This document shows positions 21,529-29,363 of a stretch of DNA of 64,000 nucleotides, one piece after another. Position 1 is the stretch's first letter. Every line of letters starts with the position of its first letter. The translations under genes were made by a program, and so were the position numbers. Source of the DNA: Streptomyces bungoensis (lineage in GTDB: Bacteria > Actinomycetota > Actinomycetes > Streptomycetales > Streptomycetaceae); assembly GCF_001514215.1 (NCBI RefSeq), contig NZ_KQ948861.1, forward strand, positions 123,835 through 187,834, in the 5' to 3' direction. Under the pieces are notes generated by a model. The model was not told the DNA's origin. It saw nothing but the letters and a program-made list of their open reading frames with translations, and did no database searches.

Positions 21529-22293
21529 TTGTCGGATTGGCTTGTTCTCGTCCTCGCGATGCTGGGGGCCTGTGCCGTGGTGGTGGTCATCACCCTCGTC
21601 CGGCACAAGCGGGCCCCCGAGGACGAGGACCCCAGCGAGACCCCGGACGTCATCGAGTACATGACCATGTGGATCGGCGTCGTGTACGCCATCGTCCTGG
21701 GCCTGGCCATCGCGGGCGTGTGGGAGGCGCGCAGCGCCGCCCAGGACCATGTGCAGGCCGAGGCCCAGGCGCTGCACGAGATCTCCGAGCGGGTCCGGGT
21801 CTATCCCCCGGCCGTCCGGGACCGCATCCGGGAGGACGTCGACGCCTATGTCGGCCAGGTCGTGACCACCGAGTGGCAGGCGATGACCCGCCACGGGCGG
21901 GTGACCGAGCGGGGCGGCGACATGCTGGCGCGGGTCCGCCACGACATCACGGACTACCAGCCGGCGAACGACTTCGAGGCGCAGGCCTACCAGCCGCTGC
22001 TCGACCAGGTCGCCGCCGCCGACCAGGCGCGCACCGCGCGCGCCGACTCCACGGGCGCGACCATGCCGGCCGTGGTGTGGTTCGGACTGCTCTTCGGGGC
22101 GCTGATCACCATCGGCATGGTCTTCGCGCTGCAGATCCGGCGCACCCGGCGGGAACTGGTCCTGGCCGGGCTGTTCTCCGCGACCATCGCCTTCATGCTC
22201 TTCCTGATCTGGGACTTCGACGCCCCCTACAGCCGGGGCATCGCGGCGAGCGCCGAGCCGTTCCTCGCCCTGTTCCCGGGGGTCAAGGGGTAG
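21529..22293 (+). CDS. DUF4239 membrane protein (bestrophin-like domain)
   Basis: 254 residues with four predicted membrane helices: one at the N-terminus (about 4-24), one at about 45-65, and two near the C-terminus (about 183-203 and 210-228). A long extracytoplasmic or cytoplasmic helical region lies between them. The start is TTG 21529, chosen because AGGAGG is six bases upstream. The family is conserved in actinobacteria and has no proven function; a channel-like role is only suggested by the bestrophin-like name. Confidence 0.82.
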   Translation: MSDWLVLVLAMLGACAVVVVITLVRHKRAPEDEDPSETPDVIEYMTMWIGVVYAIVLGLAIAGVWEARSAAQDHVQAEAQALHEISERVRVYPPAVRDRIREDVDAYVGQVVTTEWQAMTRHGRVTERGGDMLARVRHDITDYQPANDFEAQAYQPLLDQVAAADQARTARADSTGATMPAVVWFGLLFGALITIGMVFALQIRRTRRELVLAGLFSATIAFMLFLIWDFDAPYSRGIAASAEPFLALFPGVKG

Positions 22294-22316
22294 CGCCGGA
22301 CCCCGCCGTGCTCACG

Positions 22317-22357
22317 GGCCGTCGCCCCCGTGCCCTGGAGGGGCGGGGGCGACGGCC
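22317..22357. terminator. Perfect hairpin between convergent genes
   Basis: GGCCGTCGCCCCCG (22317-22330) pairs with CGGGGGCGACGGCC (22344-22357). It serves both the DUF4239 gene and the Asn/Gly-rich protein gene, which converge here. Confidence 0.72.
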
Positions 22358-22402
22358 TGCCACGCGTTCGGCGCCCGCCGGGCGGCAGGGGGGCCAACCC
22401 GG

Positions 22403-23122
22403 TCAGATCCGCTTCTCGTTGCGCCGGCGCAGCCAGAACACACCGCTGCCGATCGCGGCGGCCACGAGTGTGCCGCCGATGGCCATGTCGGTGGGCGAGG
22501 CCCCGTCGGTGATGCTGCCGCCGAGGCCTCCCTGGACGCCGCCGGAGGGCCACTGCCGGGCGTTGCCGTGGTCCCCTCCGCCGCTGTTGCGGCCGATGTT
22601 GCCGTGCTCGTTGCCGAGGCCGTTGTTTCCGTCTCCGTTTCCGTGTCCGTTTCCGTTTCCGTTTCCGTTTCCGTTTCCGAGGTTGCCTCGCCCGTTGCCG
22701 AGCCCGTTGTTCCCGGGGCCGTTGTTGAACGGACCGTTGTCGAAGTCGCCCCGGCCGCCGCCGATGTTTCCCTGGATGTGGCCGTTGAAGAAACCGTTGA
22801 AATTGCCGTTCATGTTGCCGTTGAAGCGGGCGTTCCCGTTCCCCGGGAAGTTCCAGTTGCCGGGGAAGTTGCCGTTCCCGGGACCGTTCCCGAAGAAGTT
22901 CCCGTTGCCGGGGAAGTTGCCGCCTCCGGGCAGGGCCCCGATCCCCGGAAGGCCGCCGTTGACGGCGCCGGTGCCGGGCACGGCCGCCACTCCCCCGTTG
23001 CCGGTGGTGTCCGACGGGCCGCCCCCGGCACCCAGGCCGTCGGCGACGGCCACGGGGACGGCGGCGAGCCCGAGCACCGCGAACGCGGTGCACGCGACCG
23101 CCAGGGCACGTTGGTTTCGCAT
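22403..23122 (-). CDS. Asn/Gly-rich exported surface protein with C-terminal anchor
   Basis: 239 residues. A signal peptide (MRNQRALAVACTAFAVLGLA, cleavage near AVADG) is followed by a long N-G-rich stretch with repeats such as NFPGNGN, NGNFNG and GNGNGN. The end is a hydrophobic helix (AIGGTLVAAAIGSGVFW) and a basic tail RRRNEKR. That layout resembles a sortase sorting signal, but no LPxTG-type pentapeptide is present before the helix. ATG 23122 has GGAGG five bases upstream. It is divergent from a sortase gene, which makes it a possible partner of that enzyme. Confidence 0.75.
   Translation of the reverse strand: MRNQRALAVACTAFAVLGLAAVPVAVADGLGAGGGPSDTTGNGGVAAVPGTGAVNGGLPGIGALPGGGNFPGNGNFFGNGPGNGNFPGNWNFPGNGNARFNGNMNGNFNGFFNGHIQGNIGGGRGDFDNGPFNNGPGNNGLGNGRGNLGNGNGNGNGNGHGNGDGNNGLGNEHGNIGRNSGGGDHGNARQWPSGGVQGGLGGSITDGASPTDMAIGGTLVAAAIGSGVFWLRRRNEKRI
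22625..22680. repeat. GTTTCC hexamer tract within the Asn/Gly-rich gene
   Basis: The plus strand shows about eight near-perfect copies of GTTTCC/GTCTCC/GTGTCC in a row, encoding the (NG)n part of the protein on the minus strand. It is a six-base, frame-keeping microsatellite, and its length could vary between strains. Confidence 0.7.
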
Positions 23123-23455
23123 GTGATCCTCCGCGGGAGGCACCCCGGGTCCCGTACCCGGGTCGATCGGCGAGGAAGCACCTCCTGACACGACACTCCG
23201 GCGCGCGGAACACGCCCGCATGTCGAGAATGGTCCGTCCTGGTGAGCGGACACGCCGCGAGAAAAGCACACAATCAGATATTGCTGCAGGTCACGGACCG
23301 TCAGAAATTCCCTTCATGCTGCAACTCGGATGGCGCACCCGAGGGCCGCCGGGCCACCCGTTCGCCCGCCGCCTGCGTCGCCCGCCACCCGCGCGGGACT
23401 TAGCGTTTTCCCAGGGCGAGGGACGAGGTGAGGCGGCGTCGAGAGGGGAAGGCGA
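23123..23455. other. Divergent promoter region between surface protein and sortase genes
   Basis: 333 bases without a believable gene. Both flanking genes start outward from it, each with a good ribosome-binding site. I could not assign promoters with confidence. Confidence 0.5.
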
Positions 23456-24121
23456 ATGTACGCGTTCGAGTCGGCCGAGTGGGCCGAAGAGGAGGAGCTG
23501 CGGAGGAAGCGCGCGCCGTGGGGGGTGATAGCGCTGCTCCTGCTGACCGGTCTCGCTCTCCTGCGCAACGGCTCGGGGGAGTTCGACGTCGGTCCGCCGC
23601 GGCCGGCGTCGGCCGCCGCGCCGGACAGCCGCGCCACCACCGGCCCGACCGCGGCCGCCCCGCTGCCGTTCTCCCAGCCGGACCGGGTCCGGATTCCCGC
23701 GATCCAGGTGGACGCGCCCGTCGTCCCCGTGGGGCTGGACACGAACGGCTGGGTCGGTGCCCCGCCGCCGGACGACGCCAATCTGGCGGGCTGGTTCACC
23801 GGCGCGGTCTCGCCCGGCGAGAAGGGCACCGCGGTCGTCGTCGGGCACGTCGACAACAAGCAGGGGCCGGCCGTGTTCTACGGGCTCGGGGCGCTGAAGA
23901 AGGGAAACCGCGTCGAGGTCCTGCGCAAGGACGGGCGGACCGCGGTGTTCGAGATCTACGGCGTCGAGCTCTTCGCGAAGGCCGACTTCCCCGGCGACCG
24001 GGTCTACCGCTCGAAGGGCACCCCGGAGCTGCGCGTGATCACCTGCGGCGGGGGCTTCTCGAAGCAGAACGGCTACGACGGGAACGTGGTCGTCTTCGCC
24101 CGCCTGGCGACGGTGGCCTGA
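23456..24121 (+). CDS. Class F sortase
   Basis: 221 residues. An N-terminal membrane helix (about 22-38) is followed by a Pro/Ala-rich spacer and a sortase beta-barrel. The catalytic triad is visible: His131 in VVGHVDN, Cys197 in ITCGGG, and Arg in VVFARL near the C-terminus. The short size and the ITCGG motif are typical of actinobacterial class F sortases. The ATG has GAGGGGAAGG upstream. Sortases cleave a sorting signal and join the protein to peptidoglycan. The substrate is unknown; the divergent Asn/Gly-rich protein and the Pro-rich protein nearby both end in a hydrophobic segment and are candidates. Confidence 0.88.
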   Translation: MYAFESAEWAEEEELRRKRAPWGVIALLLLTGLALLRNGSGEFDVGPPRPASAAAPDSRATTGPTAAAPLPFSQPDRVRIPAIQVDAPVVPVGLDTNGWVGAPPPDDANLAGWFTGAVSPGEKGTAVVVGHVDNKQGPAVFYGLGALKKGNRVEVLRKDGRTAVFEIYGVELFAKADFPGDRVYRSKGTPELRVITCGGGFSKQNGYDGNVVVFARLATVA

Positions 24122-24174
24122 GACGCCGTCACCGGGCGGACCCGAAGCCGATGAACAGGGTGCCGCGGAATCCG

Positions 24175-25008
24175 TCAGGACGGACGGCGGCGCGGCACGG
24201 TGAAGTGGTAGCCGGAGTCGAGCAGGTGGGGCAGCCATTCGCGGATCGCGCGGACGGTCTGCGAACGGTCGCCCCCGGCGTCGTGGGAGAGCACCACGAC
24301 GCCGGGGGCGGCGCCGTTCTCGATGCGGTCGACGATGACGCCCTCGCCCGGGGTGGTCCAGTCGCGGCTGTCGACGGTCCAGGCCATCGGCTCCATGCCC
24401 ATCTCGGCGCCGAGCTGGAACGCGGCCCGGTTCCAGGCGCCGTAGGGGGCGCGGAACCACTGCGGGCGCTCCCCGTAGGAGTCCTCGATGGCGTCGCTGG
24501 TCCGCTCCATCTCCGAGCGGATCTCCTTGCGGTCGAGAGTCGTCAGCAGCGGATGCGTCCAGGTGTGGTTGCCGACGACATGGCCGTCGTCGGCCATCCG
24601 GGCCAGCAGCTCCCGGTTCTCGACGACGCACTCGCCGCACACGAAGAACATCGCGCGCACGTCGTACCGGGCCAGGGTGTCCAGGATGTGCGGGGTGTAC
24701 TCCGGGTTCGGGCCGTCGTCGAACGTCAGCATCATGTGCCGGCCGCGCCCGGAGATGCTCATGATGGGTTCGTGACGGGTCTTCAGCTTGCGGGGCGCGG
24801 CCCGCGGGGGGCCGTAACCGGTGAGTGGCTGGAGCCGGAAGGCCGAGGACTTCAGCGCCTGCCGGGCCTGCGGTCCGGCGACCGGGGCGGCGGTGCGGGC
24901 CGGCTCGTCACCGCCGACCGCCAGTACGGCTCCCGCGGTCCCCGCGGCCCCCAGGGCGGCACCGGCCAGCAGCATCCGGCGCCGTGTGAACAACTGATCC
25001 TTCTGCAT
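24175..25008 (-). CDS. Polysaccharide deacetylase (NodB/CE4 family), Tat-exported
   Basis: 277 residues. A twin-arginine signal (RRRMLLAG, about 9-16) suggests folded export. The NodB domain has motif 1 TFDDG (95-99), motif 2 HTWTH (metal-binding His pair), motif 3 RAPYG and motif 5 LSHD, so the active site is complete. These enzymes remove N-acetyl groups from peptidoglycan, chitin oligomers or other wall polysaccharides. The start at 25008 has only a weak ribosome-binding site. Downstream of lysX on the same strand with a 100-base gap; both genes modify the envelope. Confidence 0.88.
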   Translation of the reverse strand: MQKDQLFTRRRMLLAGAALGAAGTAGAVLAVGGDEPARTAAPVAGPQARQALKSSAFRLQPLTGYGPPRAAPRKLKTRHEPIMSISGRGRHMMLTFDDGPNPEYTPHILDTLARYDVRAMFFVCGECVVENRELLARMADDGHVVGNHTWTHPLLTTLDRKEIRSEMERTSDAIEDSYGERPQWFRAPYGAWNRAAFQLGAEMGMEPMAWTVDSRDWTTPGEGVIVDRIENGAAPGVVVLSHDAGGDRSQTVRAIREWLPHLLDSGYHFTVPRRRPS

Positions 25009-25108
25009 GACTCATCAGTCGCCCGGCAGACCTCCGGCGCACCACAACGGCACCGGTGCGGCGGCGGGAATACACCCGATCGGCGTAACGCCCAGGGGCA
25101 CGCGGACT

Positions 25109-28100
25109 CTAGCGCCGGCGAACCAGGGGGAACGGCAGGGTCTCGCGGATGGTCAGGCCGGTGAGGAACATGACGAGGCGGTCGACGCCGAGGCCCAGGC
25201 CGCCGGTCGGGGGCATCGCGTACTCGAGGGCGTCGAGGAAGTCCTCGTCGAGTTCCATGGCCTCCGGGTCGCCGCCCGCGGCCAGCAGGGACTGCGCGGT
25301 GAGGCGGCGGCGCTGTTCGACGGGGTCGGTCAGCTCGGAGTAGGCGGTGCCGAGCTCGGTGCCGAAGGCGACGAGGTCCCAGCGTTCGGCGAGCCGGGGG
25401 TCGGCGCGGTGCTGCCGGGTGAGCGGCGAGACGCCGGTCGGGAAGTCCTTGTAGAAGGTGGGTACCCCGGTGCGCACCTCCACCAGCCGCTCGTACATCT
25501 CCAGGACGACGTCCCCGGGGCCGTCGTCGGCGGTGTACGGCACGCCCGTGCGGTCGCACAGCCGGTGGAGCCGCAGCAGTTCGGTGCCGGGGCCGATCTC
25601 CTCCTCCAGCACCTCGGAGAGCGCGCCGTGGACCGTCTTGACCGGCCAGGTCCCGGAGATGTCGTACTCCCGGCCGTCCTTGCGGGCGACGGGGGCGCCG
25701 AACGCGGCGGTCGCGGCGGCCTGGATCAGCTCGCGGGCGAGGTCGAGCATCACCTCGTAGTCGGCGTAGGCCTGGTAGGCCTCCAGCATGGTGAACTCGG
25801 GGTTGTGCTTGTAGGAGACGCCCTCGTTGCGGAAGGTGCGGCCCAGCTCGAAGACCTTCTCCAGGCCGCCGACGCAGAGCCGTTTGAGGTACAGCTCGGG
25901 GGCGATGCGCAGGTGCAGGTCGAGGTCGTAGGCGTTGCTGTGGGTGGTGAAGGGGCGGGCGTTGGCGCCGCCGTGGATCTGCTGGAGCACCGGGGTCTCG
26001 ACCTCCAGGTACCCGCGGTCCAGCAGGCCCTGGCGCAGAGCCTGCACGGCGGCCGACCGGGCGCGTACGACCTGGCGGGCGTCGGGCCTGGTGACCAGGT
26101 CGAGGTGGCGGTGGCGGACCCGGGCCTCGGGGTCGGTGAGGCCGCGGCGCTTGTCGGGCAGCGGGCGCAGGCACTTGCCGGTCAGCTGCCAGGAGGTGAC
26201 GAACACGGTGGGCTCGCCCCGGTCGCTGAGGCCGGCGCGGCCGGTGGCCGTGATCTGGTCGCCGATGTCGGTGTCGGCGCGGAAGCGGGCGAGCGCGGCC
26301 GGGCAGGTGTCACGGGTGAGGGCGAGCTGGTGGTCGCCGGACCAGTCGCGCAGCACGGCGAAGACGAGGCCGCCGAAGTCGCGGACCAGCATGACGCGGC
26401 CGGCCACGGTGACGTCCTGTCCCCGGGGGACGGCGGCGAGGGCGTGGGTGGGGGCGGGGACGCCGACCGGGTAGGGGTCGGTGCCGGTGGCGCGCAGCCG
26501 GCCGAGGGTGCGGTGCCGGACGCGGACCTGGTCCGGCAGGTCCGCGTCCGGGGCGGCGGGCCCGGTCTGGTCCCCTCCGTCGAGGCCGAGCGCCGCCGGG
26601 GCCGGCAGACCCTGCGTGGTGACAGGCCGCTGCCCGGTTCTCGGGTGCCCCTTTCCGCGGAGTTTGCGCAGGGAAGGTACGGCGACGAATCCCTCGGCGA
26701 TGCCGGAGGCGAGGCCGATGCGAGCCAGGGAGGCGGCGTCGGCGTAGCAAAGGAAGCGCGGGTACCACTCCGGGTGGTACTTGGCGTTGGAGCGGTACAG
26801 GGCCTCCAGCTGCCACCAGCGGGAGAGGAACAGCAGCAGGCGGCGCCAGAGCCGGAGCACGGGGCCGGCGCCGATGCGGGCGCCCTCCTCGAAGGCCGAG
26901 CGGAAGACGGCGAAGTTCAGCGAGATCCGGTGCACGCCCAGTTTGGGCGCGGCCGCGCACAGTTCGGCGACCATGAACTCCATGACCCCGTTGGGGGCGG
27001 TGCGGTCACGGCGCATCAGGTCCAGGGAGATGCCGTCGCCTCCCCAGGGCACGAAGGAGAGCAGCGCGAGGAGCCGGCCGCCGTCGCCGAGCGCCTCCAC
27101 GAGCAGGCAGTCGCCGTCGGCGGGGTCGCCGAGCCGGTCCAGGGCCATGGAGAAGCCGCGCTCGGTCTCGGTGTCGCGCCAGGCGTCGGCCTTGCGGACG
27201 ATCTCCTCCATCTCGTGCTCGGAGAGCGTGGCGTGGCGGCGGATGCGGCAGGTGGCGCCGGTGCGGCGGACGCGGTGCACGGCCTGGCGGGTGACGCGCA
27301 TGTCCCGGCCGTCCAGGTCGAAGCCGGGGACGTGCAGGATCGCCTCGTCGCCGAGCTGGAGGGCGCCGAGTCCGGCGCGGGCGTAGGCGCGGGCGCCGTC
27401 CTCGGAGGCGCCCATCACCGCGGGCGCCCAGGCGTGGCGGCGGGCCGCGTCCAGCCATGCGGCGATGGCGTGCGGCCAGGCCTCGGGGTCGCCGACGGGG
27501 TCGCCGCCGGCCAGGCAGACGCCGGCCTCGACGCGGTAGGCGACGGCGGCCTTGCCGCTCGGGGAGAAGACGACGGCCTTGTCGCGGCGGGTGGCGAAGT
27601 AGCCGAGCGAGTCCCGGTCGCCGTACCCGCGCAGCAGGGCGCGGACGTGGGCCTCCTCGTCGTCGTGCAGGGCGGCCTCCAGGCGCTGTGAACGGAACAG
27701 CGCGGCGGCGGCGTTCAGCAGGGCGAGCGCGCCGAAGAGGCCGAGCAGGAAGGTGACCGGGCGGGGCGGGCGGCCGTCGAAGGAACTGTTGGAGACGAGT
27801 CCTCCGCACACCCGGTCGGCGGCCCAGGCCAGGTGCTGCCCCTCGGGCAGGGTGCCCGGGAACATCATGACCAGGCCCCAGCCGAGCAGGACGGCCACGA
27901 CGAGCCCGGCGACCAGCACGGCCAGCGCCCGCCACACCGCGCCGCGGCGGGAGGCGGCGTAGAACTCGCCCCGGGCGACGACCAGCAGGGCCAGCAGCAG
28001 CGCGCACAGCACCATCGAGGGCAGCGACTGCGCGTACAGGCCGAGCAGGACGCCGAGGACGTCGTCCAGCACGACCAGGGAGAGGTAGACGACGACCAGC

Positions 28101-28384
28101 CACCAGGCGATCCTCTTGCGGGCGGCGGTGGCGCCGGCCAGCAGGAACAGGAAGACGGCGTAGGCGAGGTTGGCGCTGACGGGGACCAGCAGCAGGTCGA
28201 CGGCGCGGACCACCGGGCGGAGCAGGACGCGCAGCGGGGCGACGAGGTCGAGCAGGGCGCACAGCAGGCCGAGCGCGGCGAACAGGGTCGCGAAGGCCTC
28301 GGGCACCCAGCCGAGGCGTCCACCGGCGCCCGGGCGTATCCCGCCCGCGGCGTCCCCGCGGGCGGCCTCGGCGGTGGCAGTCAT
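25109..28384 (-). CDS. lysX: Bifunctional lysylphosphatidylglycerol synthetase / lysine--tRNA ligase LysX
   Basis: 1091 residues, the normal length. The first 230 residues hold about six membrane helices. A DUF2156 (MprF-type aminoacyl-lipid synthase) domain follows to about 560. An OB-fold (about 660-740) and a class II LysRS catalytic core complete it, with motif 2 FRNEGVSYKHNPEFTMLE and motif 3 GLGLGVDRLVM. The C-terminal half charges tRNA with lysine and the N-terminal half moves lysine to phosphatidylglycerol, reducing the negative surface charge and raising tolerance to cationic peptides. ATG 28384 is the first start before the membrane domain. The open frame continues far upstream without support. 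Confidence 0.93.
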   Translation of the reverse strand: MTATAEAARGDAAGGIRPGAGGRLGWVPEAFATLFAALGLLCALLDLVAPLRVLLRPVVRAVDLLLVPVSANLAYAVFLFLLAGATAARKRIAWWLVVVYLSLVVLDDVLGVLLGLYAQSLPSMVLCALLLALLVVARGEFYAASRRGAVWRALAVLVAGLVVAVLLGWGLVMMFPGTLPEGQHLAWAADRVCGGLVSNSSFDGRPPRPVTFLLGLFGALALLNAAAALFRSQRLEAALHDDEEAHVRALLRGYGDRDSLGYFATRRDKAVVFSPSGKAAVAYRVEAGVCLAGGDPVGDPEAWPHAIAAWLDAARRHAWAPAVMGASEDGARAYARAGLGALQLGDEAILHVPGFDLDGRDMRVTRQAVHRVRRTGATCRIRRHATLSEHEMEEIVRKADAWRDTETERGFSMALDRLGDPADGDCLLVEALGDGGRLLALLSFVPWGGDGISLDLMRRDRTAPNGVMEFMVAELCAAAPKLGVHRISLNFAVFRSAFEEGARIGAGPVLRLWRRLLLFLSRWWQLEALYRSNAKYHPEWYPRFLCYADAASLARIGLASGIAEGFVAVPSLRKLRGKGHPRTGQRPVTTQGLPAPAALGLDGGDQTGPAAPDADLPDQVRVRHRTLGRLRATGTDPYPVGVPAPTHALAAVPRGQDVTVAGRVMLVRDFGGLVFAVLRDWSGDHQLALTRDTCPAALARFRADTDIGDQITATGRAGLSDRGEPTVFVTSWQLTGKCLRPLPDKRRGLTDPEARVRHRHLDLVTRPDARQVVRARSAAVQALRQGLLDRGYLEVETPVLQQIHGGANARPFTTHSNAYDLDLHLRIAPELYLKRLCVGGLEKVFELGRTFRNEGVSYKHNPEFTMLEAYQAYADYEVMLDLARELIQAAATAAFGAPVARKDGREYDISGTWPVKTVHGALSEVLEEEIGPGTELLRLHRLCDRTGVPYTADDGPGDVVLEMYERLVEVRTGVPTFYKDFPTGVSPLTRQHRADPRLAERWDLVAFGTELGTAYSELTDPVEQRRRLTAQSLLAAGGDPEAMELDEDFLDALEYAMPPTGGLGLGVDRLVMFLTGLTIRETLPFPLVRRR

Positions 28385-28489
28385 GGTTCCGACTCTAGGA
28401 AGCGCGGGGGCGGCCCGCCCGTCGAGCGGCCGGCCGGGCACCGTCCCGTGGGCCCTCACCCGCACCCCGGCCGGAGTTGGCCGTTCCGA

Positions 28490-28504
28490 TAGCCTCGGGA
28501 CGTG
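28490..28504 (+). promoter_or_regulatory. -10 box of a leaderless promoter for the universal stress gene
   Basis: TAGCCT at 28490-28495 stands six bases before the GTG start at 28502, and no Shine-Dalgarno sequence is present. This is the spacing seen for leaderless actinobacterial mRNAs. Confidence 0.45.
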
Positions 28505-28972
28505 ACGGAACAGCACGAGCAGCACGCACACCGGTTCGAGCGGGGCACGGACGGGCCGAAGGTCGTCGTGGTCGGGGTCGACGGGTCCGACTCCTCGCTG
28601 CGGGCCGCCGCGTACGCGGCCGGACTGGCGCGCCGGCAGCGCGCCCTGCTGGCCGTGGTGTACGTGCAGCCGGTGCTGGCGGCCGGGGCGGCGCTGGGGG
28701 CGCCGGTGGCGGAGACGACCGACGAGATCGCGGAGGACCTGATCACGTACATCCGGGAGTCCGCCGAGCGGCTCAAGGGGATATTCGAGGTCCGCTGGGA
28801 GTTCCACACCTTCCGCGGCGACCCCTACAACGGCCTGGTGAAGGCGGCCGACGAACTGAAGGCGGACGCGGTGGTCGTGGGCGCCTCGGAGCAGGCCGGG
28901 CACCGCATCATCGGCTCGGTGGCGGTACGGCTGGTGAAGGCGGGACGGTGGCCGGTGACGGTCGTGCCCTAG
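28502..28972 (+). CDS. Universal stress protein (UspA family)
   Basis: 156 residues, single Usp domain. The nucleotide-binding start is VVVGVDGSDSSLRA. The C-terminal part has VVGASEQAGHRIIGSVAVRLVK and ends VTVVP, close to the G-2x-G-9x-G(S/T) ATP motif although the first Gly pair is altered (GASEQAG). A His-rich N-terminal tail (EQHEQHAH) is unusual. It is divergent from lysX by 117 bases. The role is a stress-induced ATP-binding regulator of unknown target. Confidence 0.88.
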   Translation: MTEQHEQHAHRFERGTDGPKVVVVGVDGSDSSLRAAAYAAGLARRQRALLAVVYVQPVLAAGAALGAPVAETTDEIAEDLITYIRESAERLKGIFEVRWEFHTFRGDPYNGLVKAADELKADAVVVGASEQAGHRIIGSVAVRLVKAGRWPVTVVP

Positions 28973-29363
28973 GGCTCGGCCGGCCGGTGGGCCCGGGATC
29001 ACCGGTGCGCCGAGGCCGGAGGCGGATGAGCCGCAACCAAGGGTTGCGAGCGGGCGGACTACGATGGCGGCGTGGATCCGAAGGGACCTGCGCACCTTCG
29101 CCGCGGTGGCGGATGCGCGGCCGTTCCGGAGGCCGGCCGCCGGCTCCGCCGGGGACGGCCTGCGGCGGATCCCGCTGACCGGCCCCGCTCCGTCCGTCCC
29201 CCTCCGCACGGTCCGTGAGGCGGCCACCGCGCACCCGGCGCACCCGGCCCCCGCCCCTGCCCGGACACCGCCCCGAGCCGTGCGTGGCGTCTTCCGTCCG
29301 TGGTGGGCCTGGGACATCATGATCCGCCATCAGCCGTTTGCCGTAGGCGAAGAGGTGAGGCAC
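28973..29363 (+). other. Long upstream region of the amino-acid permease
   Basis: 391 bases. An open frame in line with the permease extends back to 29064, but its sequence is Pro/Arg-rich and unlike the family. It contains a 17-base dyad (29032-29048). No other feature is clear. Confidence 0.5.
29032..29048. promoter_or_regulatory. 17-bp perfect dyad, operator candidate
   Basis: CGCAACC (29032-29038), three spacer bases, GGTTGCG (29042-29048). It is too short and too compact for a terminator and lies in the permease promoter region, so a dimeric repressor (TetR/PadR-like) site is likely. Confidence 0.4.

Noticed and set aside
29064..29363. N-terminal extension of the amino-acid permease
   Set aside because: The extra 100 codons are Arg/Pro-rich, have no family match, and a good ribosome-binding site sits at ATG 29364.
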